Below, piece by piece: positions 6,456 to 15,693 of a DNA stretch of 42,489 nucleotides. Source of the DNA: a virus; IMG/VR virus record IMGVR_UViG_3300042545_000332, positions 1 through 42,489 of that record, one strand, 5' to 3'. Made by a program: the position numbers and the translations under genes. The stretch's first letter is position 1. Each line of letters begins with the position of its first letter. The notes beneath the pieces were generated by a model, which searched no databases, was not told the DNA's origin, and worked only from the letters and a program-made list of their open reading frames with translations.

Positions 6456-9291
6456 TTACATCCTCAGCTGTGATACTCCTTTGACATTCAAATTGTCGAG
6501 GAGTATTTTTATTAAATGGGCACCAATCGAAATCCCCTTTATCAAATTTTAACGCAGGGTCGTTCCAACAGCCGTGGCATACATTCTCGTTAACTACACG
6601 TATACAATTGAACTCATGTGCACGTGTAGTAAAGTTACTTATCATCACCACAGGTTTACCAATAGCCCACGCTAACCATGAAATTCCTGAGCTAAGTCCG
6701 ATAAAAAACTGACTATGGTAGATAACGCTCATAGTATTCTCAATGTCGATGTCATCTATCTTCTGGCAATGCTCAAATGGGTTATCTTCTTTACTGACAT
6801 TCACCACCTTGTAGCCTTTGTTATGCAAGTAAGTTATAACCTCTTGCCATCCATCTCTTGTCCAAAACTTACAGCCTGCTGTTGAGTTAGTAGCTATCGT
6901 CACATACTGCCCATACTTATTCTTACGCTTTCTAAACTTTAAGTTTGGCCTAAGCTCTTCAAACTCTAAGCCTAATATATTAGTGGCCGCCTCTTGTAGC
7001 TTTATCGTATTAGGTAGCACAGGTTCTTTATTCTCATCGTAGTGCCACCCGATATTATACTGAGCATAAATATTATTGACCACCATGCCAGGCTCGACTA
7101 GTTCTATCTCAGGGATGTCAAGTATATGGTTCCAAAATGTGGAGAGTATTACTTTGCAGTTATGTTTCTTTTGAAATGCAAGTGCATATGGTGCCCATGC
7201 GATGGTGTCGCCTAGTGACTTACTAGCCAAGGTGATGAACACTCTTCTGTTTTCTAATGATAACTTATACTCGTAGACTAATTCATTATACTCAAATACT
7301 TTAATGGTCCAGTCAGTATAGTACTCCCTATTTAGTCTCACCCATGAGTTAGAGTTAATAGTATTCTCATAATGACATACATTATTCTCGTCAAAGTATT
7401 GCACCTTAAACTTAGAGTTGACAGGCGACTTAATCTCTAGAAATGGTTGCTCAATAAAGTATTTATATATGTGCACATCTTGGTCTTCTTTTTTATTCTG
7501 CAAGATGGTCTTATAGAAGCCCATGTACTCAATTCCAAAATAATAGGTTGAACTTAACTCAGGTATATTATAATTAGCTGTAATAGTATTTAGGTCTGTA
7601 TCAATCGGTTGGATGTATTTATCATATCTTGAGCGATAAACGGGTAAGTTGTGAGCGATAATTGGTAAGCCATAAGATATAGCCTCTCTAAGAACTAATG
7701 GGTTGCACTCCCATGTACTATTGAACATAAATATGTTAGCATGCTTTAAGAACTCGTCCACGTCATCCCTCTCTCCCCACACCTTGACATTACTTGGTAG
7801 GTCAGCCATTAAGGGCTCCCAATAATCTTTAAAGTTGCCTGCTTGGTTGCCCACAAAATTAAAATTAAAGTTAGGGTTAGCACGGGCAATCTCTATCCCC
7901 TCGGCTTGGTTCTTGCCGGGTGTCCATAGTCCCACGTTGACCACATTATTTATGCCCGGAAGTTTCTTTGATTCCTTTTGGTCAATAGGGTACTCAATGA
8001 CTTGCTTGTAAGATGGCAGGTGAGCGAAGGTATCAAAGTGGTAAGACGTGCAGAAAGCATACCCATCAGGGTGATATAACTTAGTCTTAGGATCAAATGA
8101 GACATCATGACAAGTCTCAACAATCTTGTAAAGTCTATTAGGTTTATAGAGTTCGCTCATTACATCTGCATCGAACCGCTCGGATGGTTCGTGAATGTGA
8201 ATTAAATCTGGTTTGAATTTATTAATTACATCAAACAGCTCCATTTTATTCTCATACAGAGTTGTGAAGTTTGTGCCAACAATATCTTTTATTTTATTTC
8301 TTTGTACCACATAGTCTAGGCTGTAGCAATTGTACTCAACCACATAAGGTGTAATCTTATCCCCTAAAGCCTCTAGCGTTTTTAATACAAAGGCAGGCAT
8401 GCCCCCTGTTGATAGGTGAGGAACTAGGTATAATACTTTATTGGGCCTGATCATTTTTAGCATCTCATCTTTTCTTTTCTCTCCATGGTAGAATAGTAAC
8501 TTGTCCTCGCTTGCAGGCACCCTACCCCAATCACCTATCATGTAGTCTTGGCCAGTAAAAATATTATTATGGTCAATCAAGTTGACTAAATCTAAATTTG
8601 CGTTCATATAAATATATGGTAAGCCCTTTTGAATATTATACTTCCATAATAGCACGTTGGCTATGGTCTCCTCATTATAGGCTGCGTAATAACTATTGTC
8701 AGCCATCACCTGTGGGTGCGTGCACATCTGATACCACTCATCTAAGAAGTCAATGCAGTTTTTATTAGCGACAAAGTAGCCTGTCTGCCTGTAGCGTTCT
8801 CTAACATATTGGTCCACACCAAATAGCTCGCAAGCCGGGTGCTCAAGTGTTGTGCTTAGGTCATCCCTGCTCTCAGCTCCCCCCCTGTCTCCTACGTGCA
8901 AGTAGTCATATATGCCCTCCACAAAATATGGGTGGCTTGACTCATCATCAAACATATTAAATATAGTATGTGCATACTTTGTAGCTACAGAGTCTGAGTC
9001 AATGTAGGCCACCGTGTAAGCAAATTTGTTTATAGCATCCTTGACAATAAGTGGGCGTTGAATTAAAAGTTTATAGATATTAATATCTGATCGGTCAATG
9101 AATCTATTTTGCTTAGTCTCTGCCACATCGCAGTCCCATCTAATGGTAAAGGTTGCACCCTTAATCTGCCTGTCTGAGTTTAGCATATATACTAGAGTTG
9201 GAATGCTAGTATAATAATTTAATGACTCTACACACGCCTCAACAGTATCAGCATATGACTCATTTGCATATAGAACGAATGCTTGCTTCAT
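6424..9291 (-). CDS. Three-domain glycosyltransferase fusion with C-terminal autotransporter-type O-heptosyltransferase
   Basis: A 955-residue cytoplasmic-type protein with three sugar-transfer units. Residues 1-280 are GT-A-like, with AYIDSDS giving a DxD motif at 98-100. Residues 285-600 resemble GT4 enzymes: a Gly-rich loop LSTGGMPAFVLK (293-304), HIHEP, and the E-x7-E signature at E528/E536. Residues 605-955 match the strand-loop-strand O-heptosyltransferase family (TibC/Aah type, GT9-like): a beta-rich start, SLGDTIAWAPY (692-702), a GLSSGISWLAWAIGKPVV core (865-882) and the cysteine cluster C905-x2-C908-x15-C924-x11-C936 ending QFECQRSIT. In TibC a similar cysteine set binds iron, and the enzyme moves heptose from ADP-heptose to Ser of beta-helical adhesins. 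It is the only large minus-strand gene within the structural block and looks richer in G+C than its neighbours, suggesting separate acquisition. Target specificity is not visible from sequence. Confidence 0.88.
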   Translation of the reverse strand: MKQAFVLYANESYADTVEACVESLNYYTSIPTLVYMLNSDRQIKGATFTIRWDCDVAETKQNRFIDRSDINIYKLLIQRPLIVKDAINKFAYTVAYIDSDSVATKYAHTIFNMFDDESSHPYFVEGIYDYLHVGDRGGAESRDDLSTTLEHPACELFGVDQYVRERYRQTGYFVANKNCIDFLDEWYQMCTHPQVMADNSYYAAYNEETIANVLLWKYNIQKGLPYIYMNANLDLVNLIDHNNIFTGQDYMIGDWGRVPASEDKLLFYHGEKRKDEMLKMIRPNKVLYLVPHLSTGGMPAFVLKTLEALGDKITPYVVEYNCYSLDYVVQRNKIKDIVGTNFTTLYENKMELFDVINKFKPDLIHIHEPSERFDADVMSELYKPNRLYKIVETCHDVSFDPKTKLYHPDGYAFCTSYHFDTFAHLPSYKQVIEYPIDQKESKKLPGINNVVNVGLWTPGKNQAEGIEIARANPNFNFNFVGNQAGNFKDYWEPLMADLPSNVKVWGERDDVDEFLKHANIFMFNSTWECNPLVLREAISYGLPIIAHNLPVYRSRYDKYIQPIDTDLNTITANYNIPELSSTYYFGIEYMGFYKTILQNKKEDQDVHIYKYFIEQPFLEIKSPVNSKFKVQYFDENNVCHYENTINSNSWVRLNREYYTDWTIKVFEYNELVYEYKLSLENRRVFITLASKSLGDTIAWAPYALAFQKKHNCKVILSTFWNHILDIPEIELVEPGMVVNNIYAQYNIGWHYDENKEPVLPNTIKLQEAATNILGLEFEELRPNLKFRKRKNKYGQYVTIATNSTAGCKFWTRDGWQEVITYLHNKGYKVVNVSKEDNPFEHCQKIDDIDIENTMSVIYHSQFFIGLSSGISWLAWAIGKPVVMISNFTTRAHEFNCIRVVNENVCHGCWNDPALKFDKGDFDWCPFNKNTPRQFECQRSITAEDVIKVLPLPLLQ

Positions 9292-9330
9292 TGAGCAAAA
9301 TTAATTAATATTGCATCAAATACAAATAAA

Positions 9331-9699
9331 ATGACAATAGAAGTTAGTATTGGAGAAGCTCTTGACAAACTGTCGATACTTAGCATTAAGATGGACAAGA
9401 TAAAAGACCAAACAAAGCTTGAAAATATTTCCAAAGAATATTTTAGATTGATTCACCCAATAGATGAACGTATGTTGATTGACCCTTTATATAAAGCTTT
9501 AAAATCAATAAATGAAAAGTTGTGGGATATCGAAGATGATATAAGAGTATGTGAAAGACACGGGGATTTTAATTTAAATTTTATTAGATTAGCACGTATG
9601 GTTTATCAAAATAATGATAGAAGAGCCGCTCTAAAGAAAGAAATAAACATTAAATACAACTCAGAATTTATGGAAGAAAAATCTTATAATAATAATTAG
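9331..9699 (+). CDS. DUF6165-like small protein
   Basis: A 122-residue, mainly helical protein with the pattern VSIGEALDKLSILSIKMDKI, then LWDIEDDIRVCERHGDFN, FIRLARMVYQNNDRRAALKKEIN and an EEKSY ending. This matches my memory of the DUF6165 family, found in phages and in bacterial polysaccharide or glycosyltransferase clusters; its biochemical role is unknown to me. Here it starts 39 bases from, and points away from, the start of the three-domain glycosyltransferase, which fits that association. It begins the plus-strand run leading to the terminase. Confidence 0.65.
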   Translation: MTIEVSIGEALDKLSILSIKMDKIKDQTKLENISKEYFRLIHPIDERMLIDPLYKALKSINEKLWDIEDDIRVCERHGDFNLNFIRLARMVYQNNDRRAALKKEINIKYNSEFMEEKSYNNN

Positions 9700-9727
9700 T
9701 AATTTTACATACTTTAATAAAATAACA

Positions 9728-9982
9728 ATGGCACAAATAGAAGAAGAAGAATTAACAAGACTAAAAGAAGCAAGTAATTCATTACGTGAATCTCGCTCAA
9801 CAATTGCAGACATTGAGATATCAATGCATCGTCTAGAAAGCAAAAAGAAAGCTGTTCTCTTTAATGCAGAACAAGCAGCAGAACAACTTAATAACATCCA
9901 GGAGGAACTTCAACAAAAATATGGCAACATATTAATTGACCTTGCTACCGGAGAAATCAAAGATAACGATGGTAATTCGTAA
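9728..9982 (+). CDS. Small coiled-coil protein
   Basis: An 84-residue, Glu/Lys/Ala-rich protein with heptad-like spacing from about residue 5 to 65 (EELTRLKEASNSLRES, IADIEISMHRLESKKKA), then a short end containing LIDLATGEI. This is probably a helical hairpin or coiled coil. Small coiled-coil proteins are common just before terminase genes in phages of this sort, but I cannot assign a role. Its 3' end overlaps the next start by 14 bases. Confidence 0.65.
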   Translation: MAQIEEEELTRLKEASNSLRESRSTIADIEISMHRLESKKKAVLFNAEQAAEQLNNIQEELQQKYGNILIDLATGEIKDNDGNS

Positions 9983-10187
9983 ACTATCTATAGGGAATGA
10001 CTATAAATCTGCTATGCATTATTTGCAAAGTCAATCCGTGCTAAACGATAACTACATCATTCATTTAATTAAGATTACAGATAGTGGGTCCTATCAAATC
10101 TACATTGAGAAAAACAATGAGATTATTCTTTGGAAAGAGATAGGTGCTCATGTTCCTGTTATAATTGAATACGATATTTCATTTTAA
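9969..10187 (+). CDS. Small hypothetical protein
   Basis: The ATG at 9969 gives MVIRKLSIGNDYKSAMHYL and a 72-residue protein. The frame is open from a TTG at 9936, but that would overlap the previous gene more and give an unlikely start. It appears as a compact alpha/beta protein with alternating strands near the end (SYQIYIEKNNEIILWKEIG). No family is recognised. It is coupled by overlap to the preceding gene and lies two bases before the next, within the pre-terminase operon. Confidence 0.6.
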   Translation: MVIRKLSIGNDYKSAMHYLQSQSVLNDNYIIHLIKITDSGSYQIYIEKNNEIILWKEIGAHVPVIIEYDISF

Positions 10188-10189
10188 TT

Positions 10190-10774
10190 ATGAGGTCACC
10201 TCAATACTTTGTCATCAAGTCGAAAGATGGCCATCGATACGATAACGTCCGTAATGGTATAATTATTTCTACATCAAAAGAAGACCATTTAGTTACCACT
10301 CGTGAGGCTATTATTATTGAAACCCCTATTGGGTATGAAGGCCCTATTGAGAAGGGAGACTTAGTCTTAGTTCACCACAATACATTTAGACTTTACTTTG
10401 ACATGCAAGGGCGTGAGAAGTCATCATGGAATTATTTTAAAGATGACATGTTTTTTATCGATGACCCATACGCATACAAAAAACCCGATGGTCAATGGAA
10501 GGGAATAGGTAGATACGTATTTGTTTCTCCTGTTCCTAACGACCAGTCAGGAATTACGACTACGGATGCAGAGATGCCACTTGTAGGCATTATTAGGTTT
10601 GGTAATGATGAAATGCTAGATCTAGGATTAAACGAAGGTGACAGGGTTGTATTTGAGCCTGAGTCTGAGTACCCATTCCATGTGGATGGAGAGAAAGTTT
10701 ATCGTATGTACACCAAGAATTTGACAATTAAATTAAATGAACAAGATAACGGAATTAAAGAAGAAGATAATTGA
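10190..10774 (+). CDS. Possible GroES-like co-chaperonin or double beta-barrel protein
   Basis: A 194-residue, beta-rich protein with two similar halves. Each contains a turn of GroES type: EKGDLVLVHHNTFRLYFD near residues 58-76 and NEGDRVVFEPESEYPFHVDG near 146-165, the second followed by KVYRMYTKNLTI. The order GDxVxF, acidic turn, DGExxYRM and I resembles phage co-chaperonins and GroES-like barrels, which help fold the capsid protein. Being placed just before the terminase and capsid genes is compatible with that. An unrelated beta-barrel head or tail protein cannot be excluded. The last 38 bases overlap the next gene. Confidence 0.45.
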   Translation: MRSPQYFVIKSKDGHRYDNVRNGIIISTSKEDHLVTTREAIIIETPIGYEGPIEKGDLVLVHHNTFRLYFDMQGREKSSWNYFKDDMFFIDDPYAYKKPDGQWKGIGRYVFVSPVPNDQSGITTTDAEMPLVGIIRFGNDEMLDLGLNEGDRVVFEPESEYPFHVDGEKVYRMYTKNLTIKLNEQDNGIKEEDN

Positions 10775-11018
10775 TTCTGGATACAAGGCTGTCGAAGAAT
10801 TAATTAAGGTTGCAGAAGAAAGAATCATTACTCATGCTGATGATGATTTATCTGCCGACAAATTAAAGAATGCTGCTCAAGCAAAAAAGACAGCTATCAT
10901 GGATGCTTTTGAAATTCTTAAAAGAGTTGAGGAGGAGAATAACATCATTGAAGGCGTTGTTAACAATCAAGTTAATACCAACCGAGGATTCGCTGAGTCT
11001 AGAGCTAAGAATAAATGA
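10737..11018 (+). CDS. Probable terminase small subunit
   Basis: A 93-residue, helical, charged protein. Position is the main evidence: it ends in an ATGA overlap with the large terminase gene. The middle (DDDLSADKLKNAAQAKKTAI then MDAFEILKRVEEE) matches a pattern I associate with small terminase-type proteins of Bacteroidota phages. It has no obvious HTH of the classic type. Small terminases form rings that recognise phage DNA for packaging. The start overlaps the previous gene by 38 bases, suggesting translational coupling. Confidence 0.55.
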   Translation: MNKITELKKKIIDSGYKAVEELIKVAEERIITHADDDLSADKLKNAAQAKKTAIMDAFEILKRVEEENNIIEGVVNNQVNTNRGFAESRAKNK

Positions 11019-13228
11019 GTTTACACAGAGTCCTTTCTAATATTGTTCCTGAGAAAATTCTTGCCAAAAAGAATGAGAAGAAACAATGGGAGTATGGATG
11101 GGATCCGGAATATGATATGGTTGTCATATCTAGAGATGGGACTATTGGAGATATCTATGAGATAGCTAATCTAAGAGTTGCTTTACCACTAACTCCAAAT
11201 AAAGTTACGTATAAAGGCAATAAATGGCAACCTGTTGATTTACCAAAAGAACTATCTCGCATCAAGACAATCTTTGATTGGAATAGGCGTGACAATACTT
11301 TTAAGAATCAATGGGTAGACTTTATCGAAGAAGAGTTTGATCGTCGTGAATATGGTTATTGGTTCATTAACAATCAGGTCAAGACTTATATCACAGGTAG
11401 CCACTACATGTATCTTCAATGGACTAAAACTGACGTTGGTCATCCCGACTTCAGAGAGTCCAATAGAATATTCTTTTTATTTTGGGAAGCATGTAAAGCT
11501 GATGCTAGATGTTTTGGGATGTGCTATCTTAAAAATAGACGTTCAGGATTCTCATTTATGGCATCATCAGAATCTGTCAATATTGCAACTTTAGCTAAAG
11601 ATGCACGTATTGGTATGGTGTCCAAGACAGGACCCGATGCTAAAAAAATGTTTACCGATAAGGTTGTGCCTATTGCCAACAACTACCCTTTCTTCTTTCA
11701 GCCTGTGCGTGATGGTATGACCACACCTAAGACTGAACTTGCGTTCCGTGTCCCTGCATCTAAGATTACACGTAAGAACATGGACCAAGAACAAGGCGAA
11801 GATGTTGATGGACTAGATACATCGATTGACTGGCGTAACACAGCAGACAACTCCTATGATGGAGAGAAGCTACGATTCTTAATTGAGGATGAGGCAGCTA
11901 AGTTAGAGAAGCCAATGAACATCGAGAACGGATGGCGTATACGTAAGACTTGTCTTCGTCTAGGAGCAAGGATTATTGGTAAGTGTATGATGGGCTCAAC
12001 ATCTAATGCTCTTGACAAAGGAGGGGAAAACTACAAGCGATTGTTCGCTGACTCTGATGTAACCAAAAGAAATAAGAATGGTCAGACTCTATCAGGGCTA
12101 TACTCATTGTTTATCCCTATGGAATATAACTTTGAAGGATACATCGATGAGTTTGGACACGCAGTATTAGAAACGCCTGAGAAGCCTGTCCGTTCAGCTG
12201 AAGGGACATGGATAATTCAAGGGGTCATTGAGTATTGGAACAATGAGGTTGCCTCATTAAAGTCTAATCCCGATGCACTTAATGAATTCTATCGTCAATT
12301 CCCAAGGACCGAGTCGCATGCTTTTAGAGATGAGACCAAATCGTCAATCTATAACTTAACTAAAATATACCAACAAGTAGACTACAACGATGGTATGTTA
12401 GAAGATAGAGTCTTGACTCGTGGCTTCTTTCATTGGAAAGATGGCGAGAAAGACGGTGAGGTCATTTGGACTCCTGATAGGAATGGCAGGTTCTTGGTAT
12501 CATGGATTCCTGAGATATCTATGCGTAATAACTTTATTTCTAAGAATGGGACTCGTTACCCATTAAATGAACACGTAGGTGCTTTTGGATGTGACCCTTA
12601 TGATATATCAGGTGCGACCTTTGGAGGATCAAACGGTTCATTGCATGGGCTTACTAAGTTTAACATGTCTAACGCTCCATCAAACGCATTCTTCTTAGAG
12701 TATATTGCTAGACCACAAACAGCTGAGATATTTTTTGAAGAAGTATTGATGGCTTGTGTATTTTATGGAATGCCTATCTTAGCAGAAAATAATAAAGCCC
12801 GGTTGCTTTACCATTTTAAGAACAGAGGCTATAGAGGATTCTCTATGAATAGACCTGATAAGCATAAGGCTAAATTGTCATTTACAGAAATAGAGATTGG
12901 TGGCATACCGTCTTCAAGTGAAGACATGAAGCAGGCCCATGCGGCAGGTATAGGTACTTACATTGAGAAATATGTAGGGTATGATTTAGAAGGCATTTAT
13001 AGAAATCCCGATGAAATTGGCAACATGCCATTTACTAGAACTCTTATGGATTGGTCTAAATTTAATGTAAATGATAGAACAAAGTTTGATGCTTCTATCA
13101 GCTCAGGGCTTGCGATTATGGCAAACCAAAAACATATTTATTTGCCAGAGAAAAAAGAGTCAAAAATAAGCATTAAATTTGCAAGATACGATAACAGCGG
13201 TTCAGCGAGTAGACTGAAAATAATATGA
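11015..13228 (+). CDS. terL: Terminase large subunit (packaging ATPase-nuclease)
   Basis: A 737-residue motor protein that pumps DNA into the prohead and cuts it. The ATPase half shows a divergent Walker A at 173-180 (KNRRSGFS) and a Walker B LIEDE at 289-293 with the catalytic Glu at 293. A coupling-type Ser/Thr motif probably lies near MMGSTSN. The RNase H-like nuclease half shows FGCDPYD with the first metal-binding Asp at 527, a second acidic residue in ILAENNK, and a third in RTKFDASISSGLA near the C-terminus. Length and motif order fit large terminases of crAss-like and flavobacterial podoviruses. It overlaps both neighbours by four bases (ATGA), so terS, terL and portal form one translationally coupled set. 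Confidence 0.93.
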   Translation: MSLHRVLSNIVPEKILAKKNEKKQWEYGWDPEYDMVVISRDGTIGDIYEIANLRVALPLTPNKVTYKGNKWQPVDLPKELSRIKTIFDWNRRDNTFKNQWVDFIEEEFDRREYGYWFINNQVKTYITGSHYMYLQWTKTDVGHPDFRESNRIFFLFWEACKADARCFGMCYLKNRRSGFSFMASSESVNIATLAKDARIGMVSKTGPDAKKMFTDKVVPIANNYPFFFQPVRDGMTTPKTELAFRVPASKITRKNMDQEQGEDVDGLDTSIDWRNTADNSYDGEKLRFLIEDEAAKLEKPMNIENGWRIRKTCLRLGARIIGKCMMGSTSNALDKGGENYKRLFADSDVTKRNKNGQTLSGLYSLFIPMEYNFEGYIDEFGHAVLETPEKPVRSAEGTWIIQGVIEYWNNEVASLKSNPDALNEFYRQFPRTESHAFRDETKSSIYNLTKIYQQVDYNDGMLEDRVLTRGFFHWKDGEKDGEVIWTPDRNGRFLVSWIPEISMRNNFISKNGTRYPLNEHVGAFGCDPYDISGATFGGSNGSLHGLTKFNMSNAPSNAFFLEYIARPQTAEIFFEEVLMACVFYGMPILAENNKARLLYHFKNRGYRGFSMNRPDKHKAKLSFTEIEIGGIPSSSEDMKQAHAAGIGTYIEKYVGYDLEGIYRNPDEIGNMPFTRTLMDWSKFNVNDRTKFDASISSGLAIMANQKHIYLPEKKESKISIKFARYDNSGSASRLKII

Positions 13229-15654
13229 ACGACCCTTTAATAATGATTAATCCTTCTAGCTTCCCCACGCAGCTGGCAACAGATGCAGAGAAAGCATCTC
13301 AAGAATTTGGATTAAAAGTAGGACAGAGTATCATGTGGGAGTGGTTTGCCAAAACAGGCAATAACTGTAGGTACTATTCTCAATGGATTGATTTTCATCG
13401 CATTAGGCTATATGCCCGTGGTGAGCAGTCTATTGCTAAGTATAAAGAACAATTCCAAGTTGATGGAGATATGTCACATATCAACCTTGATTGGACACCC
13501 GTTCCTATTATTCCTAAGTTTGTTGATATCGTAGTCAATGGGATGAATGACCGTCTTTTCCAAGTAAAGGCATATGCACAAGATGCTATGTCAGCAGAGA
13601 AAAGAAGCAAGTTTCAAGAGATGGTTGAAGCTGATATGGTTGCAAAAGAATTTTTAACTCAAGTAAAAGAAGAGTCAGGAATTGATGCATTTAATGTACC
13701 ATCACAAGACTTGCCTGCTAATGAGCAAGAGTTAAATCTTTATATGCAACTTAAATATAAGCCTGCTATAGAGATTGCTGAAGAAGAAGCTATTAATACT
13801 ATCTTAGATGTTAACCACTATAATGATATTAGAAAAAGAGTCGATTACGACATTACAACCATCGGTCTTGGTATGGTCAAACATTCTTTCGTTCCAGGTA
13901 CTGGAGTACAAGTAGAATATGTTGACCCTGCTAATATGGTATATTCTTACACGGAATCGCCTACCTTTGACGACTGCTTCTATTTTGGTGAGGTTAAGCA
14001 AGTTCCAATTACAGAGCTTATTAAGATTAAGCCGAATATTACTAACGAGGAGCTTGCGGAAATTCAGCAATTGGGCACAGCGTGGTATAACTACTATGGT
14101 GTTCTTCGTCCTTATCGTAGTGATTTGTTTAATCGTGATGTTGTTACATTAATGTACTTTAATTATAAGACAGATAAAACATATGTCTATAAGAAAAAGT
14201 ATAATGACAACGGAGGAAATAAAGTAATCCAAAAGGATGAAAGTTTTAATCCCCCTGAAGGAACAGAAGAAAGATTTGAGCGTATAGAGAAACGCATAGA
14301 TGTTTGGTATGAAGGGGTAATGGTGATGGGATCAAGTTATCTATTGAAATGGGAGCTTGCTAAGAACATGGTTCGCCCTAAGTCTGCATCTCAGTATGCA
14401 TTGCCTCAATATATTGCTGTAGCACCAAGAATGTACAAAGGAGTCATTGAGTCTTTAACTAGACGTATGATACCTTTTGCTGATTTGATTCAACTTACTC
14501 ACTTAAAGCTTCAACAAGTTCTTCAACGTGTTGTGCCGGATGGTGTGTACATTGATGCTGATGGTATCAACGAGGTTGACTTAGGAACCGGGGCTGCGTA
14601 TAATCCTGAGGATGCATTAAGATTGTATTTCCAAACGGGTAGTGTTATTGGTCGTAGCATGACGATTGATGGTGATTTAAACCATGGTCGTATCCCAATC
14701 CAAGAACTTAATACTAATAGTGGTCAAGGTAAGATTACTGCATTGATTAATGCATACAATCAATACTTATCTATGATAAGGGATGTAACAGGATTGAATG
14801 AAGCAAGAGATGCTTCTACTCCTAACCCTGATGCATTAGTAGGTGTACAAAAACTAGCGGCTTTAAATTCAAACACAGCCACTCGCCACATCTTAGAAGG
14901 AAGTTTATTTATAACTAGACGTTTATCTGAGGCATTATCTTGCCGTATAGCTGATATATTAGAATACTCTGATTTTAAAGAACAATTTGCTATGCAGATT
15001 GGTAAGTTTGCTGTTGGTATATTAGATGAGATTAAAAATTTATACCTACACGACTTTGGTGTATTTATTGAAGTGTCTCCTGATGAGGAGCAACAAGCTC
15101 AATTAGAAGCTAATATTCAAATGGCTCTACAACGTGATCAAATATCACTTGAAGACGCTATTGATATTCGTCAAATGAAAAACTTAAAATTAGCCAATGA
15201 GTTACTCAAAGTCAAAAGGAAAGAGAAGCAACGCATCGACATGGAGCAAGAGCAAGCAAAAATTAATATGCAAACTCAAGGCAACATTCAGTCGTCTCAA
15301 GCGGCAGCTCAAGCGGCTTTACAAAAGGTTCAAGCAGAATCTCAAGCAAAGGCACAATTAGCTCAGGCTCAAATGCAGTTTGATATTCAACGCATGCAAG
15401 CAGAAGCTCAAATAAAAGAGCAATTGATGAGTGTGGAATTTAGCTACAACATGCAACTTAAAGGCATGGAGGTTGAGAAGATTAAAGAGCTTGACATGGA
15501 CAAAGAAAAAGCTAAGGATGAAAGAACTAAACTACAAGCCACACAGCAGTCTAAGTTGATTGAGCAACGCCAAAAAGACTTACCTGCAATGGACTTTGAA
15601 TCAGAAGAAGATTCACTAGATGGGTTTAGTTTAGAGCAATTCAATCCAAGATAA
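13225..15654 (+). CDS. Portal protein
   Basis: An 809-residue protein directly after the large terminase, the standard portal position. It forms the 12-subunit vertex ring through which DNA enters and leaves. The core (about 1-600) is mixed alpha/beta with the segment VEYVDPANMVYSYTESPTFD typical of long Bacteroidota phage portals. From about residue 640 to 780 it turns into a Gln/Ala/Lys-rich coiled coil (QSSQAAAQAALQKVQAES and similar), and it ends in an acidic tail. The long Gln-rich C-terminus resembles the barrel of crAss-like portals. The start overlaps the terminase stop. Confidence 0.88.
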   Translation: MNDPLIMINPSSFPTQLATDAEKASQEFGLKVGQSIMWEWFAKTGNNCRYYSQWIDFHRIRLYARGEQSIAKYKEQFQVDGDMSHINLDWTPVPIIPKFVDIVVNGMNDRLFQVKAYAQDAMSAEKRSKFQEMVEADMVAKEFLTQVKEESGIDAFNVPSQDLPANEQELNLYMQLKYKPAIEIAEEEAINTILDVNHYNDIRKRVDYDITTIGLGMVKHSFVPGTGVQVEYVDPANMVYSYTESPTFDDCFYFGEVKQVPITELIKIKPNITNEELAEIQQLGTAWYNYYGVLRPYRSDLFNRDVVTLMYFNYKTDKTYVYKKKYNDNGGNKVIQKDESFNPPEGTEERFERIEKRIDVWYEGVMVMGSSYLLKWELAKNMVRPKSASQYALPQYIAVAPRMYKGVIESLTRRMIPFADLIQLTHLKLQQVLQRVVPDGVYIDADGINEVDLGTGAAYNPEDALRLYFQTGSVIGRSMTIDGDLNHGRIPIQELNTNSGQGKITALINAYNQYLSMIRDVTGLNEARDASTPNPDALVGVQKLAALNSNTATRHILEGSLFITRRLSEALSCRIADILEYSDFKEQFAMQIGKFAVGILDEIKNLYLHDFGVFIEVSPDEEQQAQLEANIQMALQRDQISLEDAIDIRQMKNLKLANELLKVKRKEKQRIDMEQEQAKINMQTQGNIQSSQAAAQAALQKVQAESQAKAQLAQAQMQFDIQRMQAEAQIKEQLMSVEFSYNMQLKGMEVEKIKELDMDKEKAKDERTKLQATQQSKLIEQRQKDLPAMDFESEEDSLDGFSLEQFNPR

Positions 15655-15664
15655 AATTATTTAC

Positions 15665-15672
15665 TACTTTTG
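15665..15672 (+). promoter_or_regulatory. Promoter -7 box upstream of scaffold and capsid genes
   Basis: TACTTTTG matches the Bacteroidota TAnnTTTG -7 consensus, 21 bases before the ATG at 15694. I see no clear -33 TTTG. It would give the scaffold and capsid genes their own transcript. Confidence 0.45.
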
Positions 15673-15693
15673 TGCAACTAAAATTTAATTTAA

